A stretch of 64,000 nt of DNA from Enterobacter cloacae complex sp. ECNIH7 (GTDB lineage Bacteria > Pseudomonadota > Gammaproteobacteria > Enterobacterales > Enterobacteriaceae): NCBI RefSeq assembly GCF_002208095.1, contig NZ_CP017990.1, positions 3,658,001 through 3,722,000 of the forward strand, given 5' to 3'. Below, piece by piece: positions 21,026-30,128 of the stretch; positions within the stretch are counted from its first letter, which is position 1; each line of letters opens with the position of its first letter. The notes below the pieces were generated by a model. That model ran no database searches and was not told the origin of the DNA. It saw nothing but the letters and a program-made list of their open reading frames with translations. A program made the position numbers and the translations under genes.

Positions 21026-24000
21026 TTACGGAACAACAATCAGCGGGCCGCTGGCCGCCCCCGTTGCCCGCCACTGCGGAACGTACATAGACTCCACCAT
21101 CGGGACCGGCACCTGATAGGTTCCCGGCGTCACGGCGCGCGCCAGATAGACCAGCGTGACTGGCTGACCTTCATTTACCGGCACGGCGGCCACAAAGCGG
21201 TCGTCGCGGAATTCCATATGCTGAATGTCCGCCTGCTGCATCTGGCTGAGCAGGTTCTGTACTTCGCTACCGCTGTCCTGCAGGCTGGCGCTGCTGCTTG
21301 CCAGGTTCTGGTTTTCCAGCTCCAGACCCGCAGGGAGGAGATCCACCACCAGCGCATCCGGCACGTTCTGGCTGGCTTTAACTTCCAGCCACACCAGCAC
21401 CAGCTCACCGCTCTTCAGGGAAGAGAGTGATTTAGTGCTGCCGTCGGTTGCCAGGATATGACGTTCAACCTGCAGCACGTTCGCGCTCGGCTGAGGCGCG
21501 TATTCCGGATAGCCGGTGCTGCCCAGACGCACCCACAGCGGAGTCGTGCCAGTATTGGTCACCTGCAGCGCGCCAAGCTGGTCGCCGCTCACGTTTTGTA
21601 CCAGTGACTTATCGCCGCCAGATGCGGTCTCAGACAGAGAGGTTTTCGCCTGCCATGTACCGGACAAGGTTTGCAGCGAACGTCCGGCCAGGAACAGCGC
21701 ATTGCTCTCCTGCGTTGACAGCCAGCGCTGGCTGAAGGCCTGTTCAGACAGAGCATTCAGCAGCGTATTCTGCGCATCCGGCAGCAGCTTGTACTCCTCC
21801 AGCAGGGAGAGCATCAGAGCGTTATCACGAAGCTGGCTGCCGTAATCGGCCATCCAGGTTTTGCTGTCGTTACGCGGCGTTTTGAGTGCCAGGTCCAGCG
21901 CCTGCTGGCTGCGCGGTGCATCGCCCATCAGTTTGAGCGCCATACCCAGCTGCATCAGCGGCAACCCGGAAGCCGCCTGCTCGTGGCGATCCCAGATTTC
22001 ACGCAGCGCGCCCAGCGGCGCTTTTTGCTGACGTGCCAGCACCAGCGCGGCATAGGCCTGCACGGCGAACTTGCTGGCCTGAGTATCATCGCTGTAGCGA
22101 ATGGACATCATTCCCGGATCCTGCAGGTAGCGCAGCAGGCGGTTATTGGCGTTATTCACCGCATCGGCAGGTACGCTGTAACCCTGCTCGCCCGCGCGCA
22201 CCAGGAAGTCGGTCACGTAGGCCGTCAGCCAGTACTCTTCCGGGCCGTTTTTATCCCACAGCGCAAAACCACCGTCCTCACGCTGCATCTGCAGCAGGCG
22301 AGAGATGCCAATATCAATCGCCGCACGGCGCTTATCATCGGTGTCGCCTTTGATGCCAAGTGCAGTCAGCTGCGCCGCGTTGGTGTAGAGCGACGGGAAC
22401 AGGCCACTGGTGGTCTGTTCCAGGCAGCCATACGGATACGCCTGCAGTTCGCGAATATAGCGCGCCAGGTTAAGCGGTGGTTTGCCGCTCAGCAGCAGCT
22501 GTCCCTGCAGGGTAGCAGGAGAGAAACCGTTACTGTGCTGCGCCGGTGCGGTCCAGGACTCGCCGGGATTCAGCATGGCACCGGTATTCACCGTCTGCGC
22601 CGGGAATGCCGGACGCACGCCGATTTTCCAGCTCTTCTGCTGCGGGGCGAAGGTCTCACCCGGGAGCTGCAGGCCAGTCACCTGAGCGATCACTTCACCG
22701 TCACCATAACCGTCCAGCGCACGCACCGGAATAAACAGGGTGTTGCGTGCGCCAGGAGACAGCTGAATCGGCTGCGGCTGCCCGCCTTCCAGCGACAGTT
22801 TTCCTGTCGCGGTCAGGGCGACGTTCAGCGTTTGCGGCTGGTCGGTGAGGTTAGTGATATCCAGCGTCAGCCGCGAGGTATCCCCGCTTGCCAGGAATCG
22901 CGGCGTATTAAGCTCGGCAATGACCGGCGCGGCCACCACAACCTTGCTTTCACTGCTGCCGAAATCGTCCTCCGTCCAGGCCTGCGCCATCAGACGCAGC
23001 TCACCGTTGAAGTCTCCTATCGGCAGCGCAACCGTGCCTTCTCCGTTGGTATCCAGCGTGACCGGCTGTGCCTGCTGGGCAATAATGGTGACGTGGTTCA
23101 CCGGCGGTTTACCGCCGCGCTTAAGTTCATCACCGTCACCACCAAAGCGCAGCGCGGCAAGGCGGCCCTGCCCTTCGATGACCTGGCCGTAAATATCGTA
23201 GATATCCGCGCCGTAGCGCTTCTGACCAAAGAAAGCCTGCCACGGATCCGGCGTGACGTAATCGGTAATATTCAACACGCCGCTGTCTACCGCCGAGACC
23301 AGTACGTTAACCTTCTGCGGCACGGCACCCTCTTTCACGCTGGCTTTCACCTTCACCGAGAGCGTCTGATTTGGACGCATCTTCTGTGGGTTATCAAGCG
23401 CAATGTTCAGACGGCGATTTTCGTCGCCCATCGGCAGATGCAGCAGGCCGACCGCGCGTTTCGGCGTGGCGGATTTGGATTTATCACCCGGACGTACCAC
23501 CAGCGTGCTGAGGTAAAGATCGTGACGTTTCCAGGCTTTGTCGACCGGGATAGCGAGATCAAGCCCGTTTGCCGGTACGTCGATCTCTTTCCACCACAGC
23601 GGCCCTTCGCTGGACTCAATCATCGCATAGCCCTTACCTGCTGCCGGCGCGGCAATGTGCAGGTTGATGGTATCGCCTGGCTGATAGGCTGGCTTATCCA
23701 GCTTCAGCGTCACGCGGTCAGGGCGTGCAGCCCCTGTGCCGTCGCTGTTATCCTGCCAGCTGTATCCCGCCCAGAAGCGTACGCTGCTGACCATCTCATC
23801 AGGCGCTTTCACCTCCAGACGATAAGAGCCCCACTCCACCGGGAAGGTGACTTTACCCGTCTCGTCGGCCTTGAGCGTCAGCTCCTGCTCGCCTTCAACC
23901 AGATCTTTCTGATCGAACTGAGACTGCCAGCCTTCGCTCTCTGACCAGTTCCAGAAGTAGTCCCGACGCTCGCGAATCAGGCGAACCTGTAACCCGGAAA

Positions 24001-25978
24001 CGGCCTTTTTCGCTCCGCTGGCATCGGCGTAAACAATGTCGAAGCTGGCGTTACCGTTCTCGTCAACAATCGGCTGGTTGACGGTGGTATCGGTGCGGTA
24101 GTCGTAAACGGCTTTACTGGCGAACTGAGGGCGAATACCCGGCAGCTCAGCCGCTGGCCAGATGGCCTGCTCGGTGCGACGCGTCACCGGACGACCGCCC
24201 GACTCCAGCAGGCTGGCCTGCAGGATCAGCTGCAGCGGAGAGTGCACCTCTTTCCACTGGCTTTCGGTAGAAACCTGCCCACGCCCCTGCTCATCAAGCG
24301 TAAGCTGAACTTCATCCAGGCTGCGGCTCAGGTTCTCCTCGGCGATATCGCCAAACTGGAAGCCCGGCAGCGCAGCCACCGCGTCACGCAGCGGACGCAG
24401 GAAAAGCTGGCCCTGCAGGGAATTACCGTTGGCCGGTGCGCCATACAGGTAATAGCCCACCACGTTAAAGTCCACGTTATCCTGCGGTGAAACCGGCGAT
24501 TTTTGTCCGCTCAGGTTCAGCGCCATACGCTCGGGCATGAAGTCTTCGACGTGGAAGTCCCACAGGCGCTGCAGGTTATCGCCCGTGTTGGCGCGGATAT
24601 GCCACATACCGGTCTGCGCCCCGCTGTCCAGCGGATAGTTAAAGCGATAGAGCCCATTCTCTGGCTTGACGACAATCGTACGCGCGACCTGTCCATCCGG
24701 GCGCAGCACGTCAAGCTTCACGGGCTGATCGGGAAGCGGCTTACCGTCACTGTCGCGCAGCAGGCCGTTGAGGATCACTGTTTCACCCGGACGATAGAGA
24801 TCGCGCGGGCCAAACATGAAGAATTGCTTGCTGTAGCCGGGGCTACCGGCAATATCGAACTCCGCCAGATCCAGCGCCGGAAGCTTGAGGTCAAGCAGCG
24901 TGGTCTGGCCGTCTTTGCTCGCCAGAATCAGCGCGGCTTCTTTGTCCGTTTCAAGCTTCGCATGACCGTCAGCGTCGCTCTTCGCCTCAGCGAGAGTCTG
25001 GCCTTTGTCGTTCAGCAGCGTGACGGTCACGCCGGACTGCGCCGCACCGTTTTCCAGACTCTGAGTGAAAATATCCAGGCGGTTATGGTAACGGTGAGCG
25101 GACAGACCAATATCGCTTAAGGTAAAGAGCGTTGCGGCGTTGCTGTAGTTGTAGTGCCCTGCCTGGTTCATGACCGCGATGTAAACGCCAGACTGCTGGA
25201 GCGGTTTAATATCCTTCAGGGGCAGCAGCAATTTTTCGCGCGTATTGCGTGCCGGATTAAGATCGAATCGACCGGTGTAAACCAGCTCCGCCATCTTCAG
25301 CAGGTTATTGGATTCCCAGTTGGTCAGCGAGTTACGGTACTCCCACTGGCTGACAAGGGAGGCCAGCGATTCCGGCTTCACGCGGTAAAAGTTGACATCG
25401 ACATTGTTGACGTTGAGCGCCATCACCGGCAGACCTTCCACCACCTTACCCGGCAGCAGCGAGCCGCGGCTGGCAAAACCAACGGTGGGTTCAATGTCCC
25501 GGGTGGTCAGGGCTTTTTCATAATCAATGCCAAACGTCGCCTTGTTCAGCGCCTGCAGGTCACGTTCAACGGTGACGACCAGGTTACGGTTAGGCTCCAG
25601 ATGGCGCAGGCGAAGCTCTTTCAGGTTAGGCGCAAGTTCCCACGCCCCGTCAACCTTGCCGCTTTTCTTATCCACGACATGCACCGTTTTGGTGAAATCC
25701 TGATCGGGATTTAGCGGAACAGAAAAGGTCAGCACCAGCGTGGCGGCACCGTCGAGCTGAACTTCAGAGGTATCCAGCAACGTCAGCGCTTTTCCCTGAC
25801 TCTGGGCAGCCAGTTTAGCCAGCGTGTCAGCATTGGGCTTTTCCGCGGCTTTCGGTGTCGATGCGGTGGATGCCGCGGGAGCCGCAGCCTGGGGTTTATC
25901 GTCGCTGTTATCACAGCCGACAAGCGTAAACGTGGTAAGCAGCGCAAGAGAGAGCGCGGCTAAGCGAAACGGTTTCAT
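21026..25978 (-). CDS. yfhM: Bacterial alpha-2-macroglobulin lipoprotein
   Basis: This 1650-residue protein matches E. coli YfhM (1653). It starts with a lipoprotein signal (LLTTFTLVGC, Cys22), followed by MG2 and other macroglobulin beta domains. The thioester motif CLEQ has Cys1185. Host alpha-2-macroglobulins trap proteases through this bond; the bacterial protein is thought to protect the periplasm, and its pairing with the PBP1C gene suggests defence of breached cell wall. The neighbour pbpC follows at 7 bases. The thioester and length are intact, so it should be functional. Confidence 0.95.
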   Translation of the reverse strand: MKPFRLAALSLALLTTFTLVGCDNSDDKPQAAAPAASTASTPKAAEKPNADTLAKLAAQSQGKALTLLDTSEVQLDGAATLVLTFSVPLNPDQDFTKTVHVVDKKSGKVDGAWELAPNLKELRLRHLEPNRNLVVTVERDLQALNKATFGIDYEKALTTRDIEPTVGFASRGSLLPGKVVEGLPVMALNVNNVDVNFYRVKPESLASLVSQWEYRNSLTNWESNNLLKMAELVYTGRFDLNPARNTREKLLLPLKDIKPLQQSGVYIAVMNQAGHYNYSNAATLFTLSDIGLSAHRYHNRLDIFTQSLENGAAQSGVTVTLLNDKGQTLAEAKSDADGHAKLETDKEAALILASKDGQTTLLDLKLPALDLAEFDIAGSPGYSKQFFMFGPRDLYRPGETVILNGLLRDSDGKPLPDQPVKLDVLRPDGQVARTIVVKPENGLYRFNYPLDSGAQTGMWHIRANTGDNLQRLWDFHVEDFMPERMALNLSGQKSPVSPQDNVDFNVVGYYLYGAPANGNSLQGQLFLRPLRDAVAALPGFQFGDIAEENLSRSLDEVQLTLDEQGRGQVSTESQWKEVHSPLQLILQASLLESGGRPVTRRTEQAIWPAAELPGIRPQFASKAVYDYRTDTTVNQPIVDENGNASFDIVYADASGAKKAVSGLQVRLIRERRDYFWNWSESEGWQSQFDQKDLVEGEQELTLKADETGKVTFPVEWGSYRLEVKAPDEMVSSVRFWAGYSWQDNSDGTGAARPDRVTLKLDKPAYQPGDTINLHIAAPAAGKGYAMIESSEGPLWWKEIDVPANGLDLAIPVDKAWKRHDLYLSTLVVRPGDKSKSATPKRAVGLLHLPMGDENRRLNIALDNPQKMRPNQTLSVKVKASVKEGAVPQKVNVLVSAVDSGVLNITDYVTPDPWQAFFGQKRYGADIYDIYGQVIEGQGRLAALRFGGDGDELKRGGKPPVNHVTIIAQQAQPVTLDTNGEGTVALPIGDFNGELRLMAQAWTEDDFGSSESKVVVAAPVIAELNTPRFLASGDTSRLTLDITNLTDQPQTLNVALTATGKLSLEGGQPQPIQLSPGARNTLFIPVRALDGYGDGEVIAQVTGLQLPGETFAPQQKSWKIGVRPAFPAQTVNTGAMLNPGESWTAPAQHSNGFSPATLQGQLLLSGKPPLNLARYIRELQAYPYGCLEQTTSGLFPSLYTNAAQLTALGIKGDTDDKRRAAIDIGISRLLQMQREDGGFALWDKNGPEEYWLTAYVTDFLVRAGEQGYSVPADAVNNANNRLLRYLQDPGMMSIRYSDDTQASKFAVQAYAALVLARQQKAPLGALREIWDRHEQAASGLPLMQLGMALKLMGDAPRSQQALDLALKTPRNDSKTWMADYGSQLRDNALMLSLLEEYKLLPDAQNTLLNALSEQAFSQRWLSTQESNALFLAGRSLQTLSGTWQAKTSLSETASGGDKSLVQNVSGDQLGALQVTNTGTTPLWVRLGSTGYPEYAPQPSANVLQVERHILATDGSTKSLSSLKSGELVLVWLEVKASQNVPDALVVDLLPAGLELENQNLASSSASLQDSGSEVQNLLSQMQQADIQHMEFRDDRFVAAVPVNEGQPVTLVYLARAVTPGTYQVPVPMVESMYVPQWRATGAASGPLIVVP

Positions 25979-26264
25979 CCTTTATCCCTGGCCCATGGAG
26001 CCTGTTGGTCGTCGTCCGGATAAGTATTATCCGCAAGTTTCATTAATTCAAAAAGGCCAATTTTAAAAACTGGAAAACGTCTCGCAGAATGGCATCACGT
26101 CGCTACGCCGTGATGGAACCGCGATCACAGCACATAACGTCACATGTTACCTTTCAAGTCATTTGTTTTTAAAACAAGAAGATAGCTGGCTAAGCTCGCC
26201 TGAAGGCTGCTAGTTTTATGACCATGACGCACCCCGAGTGCGCGGTTCAAAAAGAGAGAAAGCC
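25979..26264. promoter_or_regulatory. Divergent yfhM / agl control region
   Basis: This 286-base AT-rich gap separates yfhM from the PTS gene. It contains a perfect 15-base palindrome TTGTTTT-T-AAAACAA at 26163-26177, about 88 bases before the PTS start, the best operator candidate for the locus regulator. A ribosome site GAGAGAAAG precedes the PTS ATG. I see no convincing CRP box: GTGAT and ATCAC near 26111-26130 are spaced wrongly. Confidence 0.5.
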
Positions 26265-27809
26265 ATGAAACGAGCCGTGAACGCCCTACAAAATTTCGGA
26301 AAATCATTGTACGGACCGGTACTTATCTTACCGATCGTCGGTCTGTTTATCGCCTTTGGTAACGTGCTGGGTAACGGTAGTCTCGCTGAATACCTGCCGT
26401 TTCTGGGCCATCCGCTGATTCAGCATATTGGTCAGCTTATCGCGAAATCTGCCGTGTCGGTACTGGTCAACCTCGCGCTGGTGTTTGCCGTCGGTATCCC
26501 GATTGGTCTGGCGACGCGTGATAAAGGCTATGCCGCGCTGATTGGCCTGGTCACCTTTATCGTGTTCATCAACGCCATGAACGTCACGCTACAGCTGCAG
26601 GGCGCGCTGGCGCCAGCGGCCCAGATGAAAGCGGCCGGACAGACCATGGTGCTGGGCGTGCAGGTGCTGGAGATGGGCGTTTTTGCCGGGATCCTGACCG
26701 GTGCGCTCTCCGGATATCTGTACAACAAATACTCCGGCGTACAGTTTAACGGCGCGATGGCGATTTACTCCGGCCACTGTTTTGTCGCCATCGTCATGCT
26801 TCCGGTCTCCATGCTGCTCGGCGTGGTGATGAGTGAACTATGGCCCTTTGCCCAGCACGGCATTAGCGCCCTGGCGCTGGCCATCAAAGGTTCCGGGCCG
26901 TTTGGCGTGGCAATCTACGGTTTCCTGGAACGTATTCTGGTCCCCACCGGCCTGCACCGTCTGGTTTATACCCCATTCCTCTATACCGAGCTGGGCGGCA
27001 CGCAGGAGGTGTGCGGCGCAAGCTATCAGGGCGCGCGCAATATCTATTTCGCCGAGATGGCCTGCCCGGACGTGAAGCAGCTCAGCAGCACCGTGGTGTG
27101 GGACGCCCGCGGCATCAGCAAGATGTTCGGCCTGCCTGCCGCAGCCCTGGCGATGTATATGACCGCAAAGCCGGAGCGTAAAGCCATTGCGAAAGCCATT
27201 CTGATCCCGGCGGCGCTGACCTCGCTGCTGGTCGGCGTAACCGAGCCGATTGAGTTCTCCTTCCTGTTCGTCGCCCCGCTGCTGTTCGTGGTGCACGCGG
27301 TGCTGACCGGCATCGGCATGATGCTGTTCTCGCTGCTGGGCGTTCACGCCATCGGCGCCAACGGGATTATCGACTTTATCCTCTATAACCTGCCCCTCGG
27401 CACGGAGAAGTCCAACTGGCCGATGTACCTCGTGGTCGGGCTGATCATGTTTGCCCTCTACTTCGTGGTGTTCCGCTTCCTGATCCTGCGCTTCAACATG
27501 AAAACGCCGGGCCGTGAGGATGACGATCGGGAGACGCGCCTCTACAGCAAGCAGGAGTACCAGGCGAAGGGCAATAACGACGGGCTGGGCGAATCCATCG
27601 TGACGGGTCTGGGCGGCAGGGAAAACATTGAGGTGGTGGACAACTGCTACACCCGCTTACGCGTCACGGTGAAGGACGTCGCCATTATCGACGAGCCGCG
27701 GCTCAAGGCGACCGGCGCGAAAGGGATTATCAAACAAGGTAACAACGTTCAGGTGGTCTACGGGCTGCACGTCAAAAAAATGCGAGAAGCCGTTGAGACG
27801 TTTCTCTGA
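26265..27809 (+). CDS. aglA: PTS alpha-glucoside transporter subunit IICB
   Basis: A 514-residue PTS permease of the glucose superfamily, order C then B. The IIC part has about ten membrane segments, with GVTEPIEFSFLFVAP as the family sugar-binding signature. The IIB domain (about 440-514) has the phosphoryl-cysteine motif NCYTRLR (Cys461). No IIA domain is attached, so it probably uses the general glucose IIA (Crr). The next gene encodes a 6-phospho-alpha-glucosidase, so the substrate is likely maltose, sucrose isomers or similar alpha-glucosides, as in Klebsiella AglA or GlvC-type proteins. The gene name is by analogy. Confidence 0.85.
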   Translation: MKRAVNALQNFGKSLYGPVLILPIVGLFIAFGNVLGNGSLAEYLPFLGHPLIQHIGQLIAKSAVSVLVNLALVFAVGIPIGLATRDKGYAALIGLVTFIVFINAMNVTLQLQGALAPAAQMKAAGQTMVLGVQVLEMGVFAGILTGALSGYLYNKYSGVQFNGAMAIYSGHCFVAIVMLPVSMLLGVVMSELWPFAQHGISALALAIKGSGPFGVAIYGFLERILVPTGLHRLVYTPFLYTELGGTQEVCGASYQGARNIYFAEMACPDVKQLSSTVVWDARGISKMFGLPAAALAMYMTAKPERKAIAKAILIPAALTSLLVGVTEPIEFSFLFVAPLLFVVHAVLTGIGMMLFSLLGVHAIGANGIIDFILYNLPLGTEKSNWPMYLVVGLIMFALYFVVFRFLILRFNMKTPGREDDDRETRLYSKQEYQAKGNNDGLGESIVTGLGGRENIEVVDNCYTRLRVTVKDVAIIDEPRLKATGAKGIIKQGNNVQVVYGLHVKKMREAVETFL

Positions 27810-27821
27810 AAGGAGCTAAAG

Positions 27822-29189
27822 ATGTTTACACCCCCATTCATTCTGTCGATTGCCGGCGGCGGTAGCACCTACACGCCGGGCATTGTGAAAAGCCTGATGG
27901 TGCGCCTGCAGGATTTCCCGCTGGCTGAAATCCGCCTTTATGACATCGACGAGGCGCGCCAGAACACCATTGCGCCCGTCGTCGAAAAGGTCATTCGCGA
28001 CCACAGCCAGAGCATCAAGTTCACCGTTACCAGTGACCCGGAAGTGGCGTTCAGCGGCGCGCATTTCGTCTTCGCCCAGATGCGCGTCGGCCAGTACAAG
28101 ATGCGCGAACAGGATGAGAAGATCCCGCTGCGCCACGGCGTGGTCGGGCAGGAAACGTGCGGGCCCGGCGGCCTGGCGTACGGGCTGCGCACGATCCTGC
28201 CAATGGTGGAGCTTATCGATCTGGTCGATCGCTACGCGCACGAAAAAGCCTGGATCGTGAACTACTCCAACCCGGCGGCGATCGTCGCGGAGGGCGTGCG
28301 CCGGCTGCGTCCGGACGCGCGGGTTCTTAACATCTGCGATATGCCTGTGGCTGCAATGCGCAATATGGGGGCGATTCTGGGTGTCGATCGCCGCAGGCTG
28401 GAGGTGGACTACTTCGGCCTGAACCACTTCGGCTGGTTTACCCGCGTGCTGGTGGACGGCGAAGACAAGCTTCCCGAGCTGCGTAAACATATCGCGAAGT
28501 TTGGCCTGCTGACGGAAGACGCGGCCAAAACCGACCCGCAGCACTCGGATCCTTCGTGGGTAAAAACCTGGCGCAACATTAAGCCAATCATGGACAACTT
28601 CCCGGAGTATCTGCCGAACCCGTACCTGCAGTACTACCTGATGCCGAACCAGATTGTGGAGCATCAGAACCCGGACTATACCCGCGCCAATGAAGTCATG
28701 GACGGGCGCGAGAAAAAGCTATTCGCCGCAGCCGAAGAATATAAGCGCACCGGGATCCTGCCGGACGCCTTCCACGTGGGCGTGCACGGCGAGTTTATCG
28801 TCGATGTCGCCTGCTCGCTGGCCTTTAACCTGCGAAGCCGCCATCTGGTGATGGTGGAAAACCGCGGGGCGATTACCAACCTGCCTTACGATGCGGTGGT
28901 GGAAGTGCCCGCTTATATCACCTCCGAAGGCCCGGAACCGATTCGCGTCGGTCAGGTGCCGCTGTTCCATCAGACCCTTTTGCAACAGCAGCTCGCCTCT
29001 GAACAGCTGCTGGTTGAGGCGACAATCGAAGGAAGCTATGAGAAAGCCCTGCAGGCGTTCACCCTCAACCGCACCGTGCCGACCATGGAACACGCGAAGG
29101 CGATTCTGGATGAGATGATCGAGGCCAACCGCGACTACTGGCCTGCGCTGCAAAAAGCCTGGCAGGATGGCGAACCGGTGAAAAAATAG
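27822..29189 (+). CDS. aglB: 6-phospho-alpha-glucosidase (glycoside hydrolase family 4)
   Basis: GH4 enzymes hydrolyse phosphorylated alpha-glucosides in the cytoplasm by an unusual NAD+/Mn2+-dependent redox mechanism. The 455-residue protein has the NAD-binding AGGGSTYTPG (11-20), VNYSNP (147-151), the CDMP motif (172-175) known to distinguish phospho-alpha- from phospho-beta-glucosidases in this family, and FGLNHFGW around Asn201/His202. It lies 12 bases behind the PTS gene, so uptake with phosphorylation and cleavage form one operon, ended by a terminator at 29220-29257. Confidence 0.92.
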   Translation: MFTPPFILSIAGGGSTYTPGIVKSLMVRLQDFPLAEIRLYDIDEARQNTIAPVVEKVIRDHSQSIKFTVTSDPEVAFSGAHFVFAQMRVGQYKMREQDEKIPLRHGVVGQETCGPGGLAYGLRTILPMVELIDLVDRYAHEKAWIVNYSNPAAIVAEGVRRLRPDARVLNICDMPVAAMRNMGAILGVDRRRLEVDYFGLNHFGWFTRVLVDGEDKLPELRKHIAKFGLLTEDAAKTDPQHSDPSWVKTWRNIKPIMDNFPEYLPNPYLQYYLMPNQIVEHQNPDYTRANEVMDGREKKLFAAAEEYKRTGILPDAFHVGVHGEFIVDVACSLAFNLRSRHLVMVENRGAITNLPYDAVVEVPAYITSEGPEPIRVGQVPLFHQTLLQQQLASEQLLVEATIEGSYEKALQAFTLNRTVPTMEHAKAILDEMIEANRDYWPALQKAWQDGEPVKK

Positions 29190-29219
29190 GGGCTTGCTCG
29201 CGAGTTGAACGTGGTTTGC

Positions 29220-29257
29220 TTGTCGGTGTCAGAAAAAACACCGACAATCCTTTTTTA
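29220..29257 (+). terminator. Rho-independent terminator after aglB, 22 bases before sseA
   Basis: TTGTCGGTGT / ACACCGACAA makes a perfect 10-base stem with an 8-base loop, followed by TCCTTTTTTA. It should end agl transcripts. The sseA ribosome site follows almost at once, leaving no room for a separate promoter after the hairpin. Confidence 0.85.
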
Positions 29258-29279
29258 CGGAAAAGAATGGAGGCAACCC

Positions 29280-30128
29280 ATGTCCACCTCATATTTTGTC
29301 GCCGCCGACTGGCTGATTGAGCACGGTGACGATCCGGAAGTTCAGATTATTGACGCGCGTATGGCCCCGGCCGGGCAGGAACACCTTCGCGATATGGTCG
29401 CGGAATACCGTGCCGGACATCTTCCTGGCGCGGTATTTTTTGATATCGAAGCCCTCTCCGATCGCAACTCTCCCCTGCCGCACATGCTGCCGCGCCCGGA
29501 AGCGTTTTCCGTGGCGATGCGCGAGCTGGGCGTCAGCAAAGACAAACACCTTGTTGTCTATGATGAAGGTAACCTCTTCTCCGCCCCGCGCGCGTGGTGG
29601 ATGCTGAAGAACTTCGGCGTGGAAAAAGTCTCTATTCTGGCGGGCGGGCTGGCGGGCTGGAAGCGCGACGAGCTGCCGCTCCAGCAGGGTGACGTGACGC
29701 TTCCGGAAGGCGAGTTCGACGCCACGTTCGACGCGCACGTGGTAAAACGCCTGACCGACGTGCTGGTCGTGAGCCATGAAAAAACGGCGCAAATCGTCGA
29801 TGCCCGTCCTGCTCCGCGCTTCAATGCCGAAGCGGATGAACCGCGTCCGGGGCTGAAGCGCGGACATATTCCGGGGGCGCTGAACGTGCAGTGGGGCGAT
29901 CTGGTGTTTGAGGGAGAGCTGAAAACCACCGACGAGCTGCGCGCCATTTTTGACCGTGCCGGCGTTGATTTACACCGTCCGATTATTGCCAGCTGCGGCT
30001 CCGGCGTAACGGCCTGCGTGGTGATCCTGGCGCTCGCCACGCTTGGCGTAAACGACGTCACGCTTTACGACGGTGCCTGGAGCGAATGGGGTGCGCGGGA
30101 CGATCTTCCTGTCGAACCCGCGAAATAA
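29280..30128 (+). CDS. sseA: 3-mercaptopyruvate sulfurtransferase
   Basis: SseA moves sulfur from 3-mercaptopyruvate to cyanide or thiol acceptors. The 282-residue length matches E. coli when starting at ATG 29280 (MSTSYFVAADWLIEH), which has GGAGG upstream; the longer frame overlaps the terminator. Two rhodanese domains are present, and the second carries the catalytic loop CGSGVTAC with Cys239. In K-12 sseA is directly divergent from yfhM; here two agl genes lie between. The next gene's ATG overlaps this stop codon. Confidence 0.96.
   Translation: MSTSYFVAADWLIEHGDDPEVQIIDARMAPAGQEHLRDMVAEYRAGHLPGAVFFDIEALSDRNSPLPHMLPRPEAFSVAMRELGVSKDKHLVVYDEGNLFSAPRAWWMLKNFGVEKVSILAGGLAGWKRDELPLQQGDVTLPEGEFDATFDAHVVKRLTDVLVVSHEKTAQIVDARPAPRFNAEADEPRPGLKRGHIPGALNVQWGDLVFEGELKTTDELRAIFDRAGVDLHRPIIASCGSGVTACVVILALATLGVNDVTLYDGAWSEWGARDDLPVEPAK

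Noticed and set aside
21019..21039. Upstream TTG start for pbpC overlapping yfhM
   Set aside because: It adds residues not aligned with E. coli PbpC and has no ribosome site; ATG 21018 or 21024 fits better.
21983..23944. A 650-codon open frame antisense to yfhM
   Set aside because: YfhM is intact with its thioester motif; the antisense product is rich in His, Arg and Gln, typical of a shadow frame.
26108..26132. Possible CRP site upstream of the agl operon
   Set aside because: GTGAT and ATCAC halves are 9 bases apart rather than the 4 needed for a standard TGTGA-N6-TCACA site.
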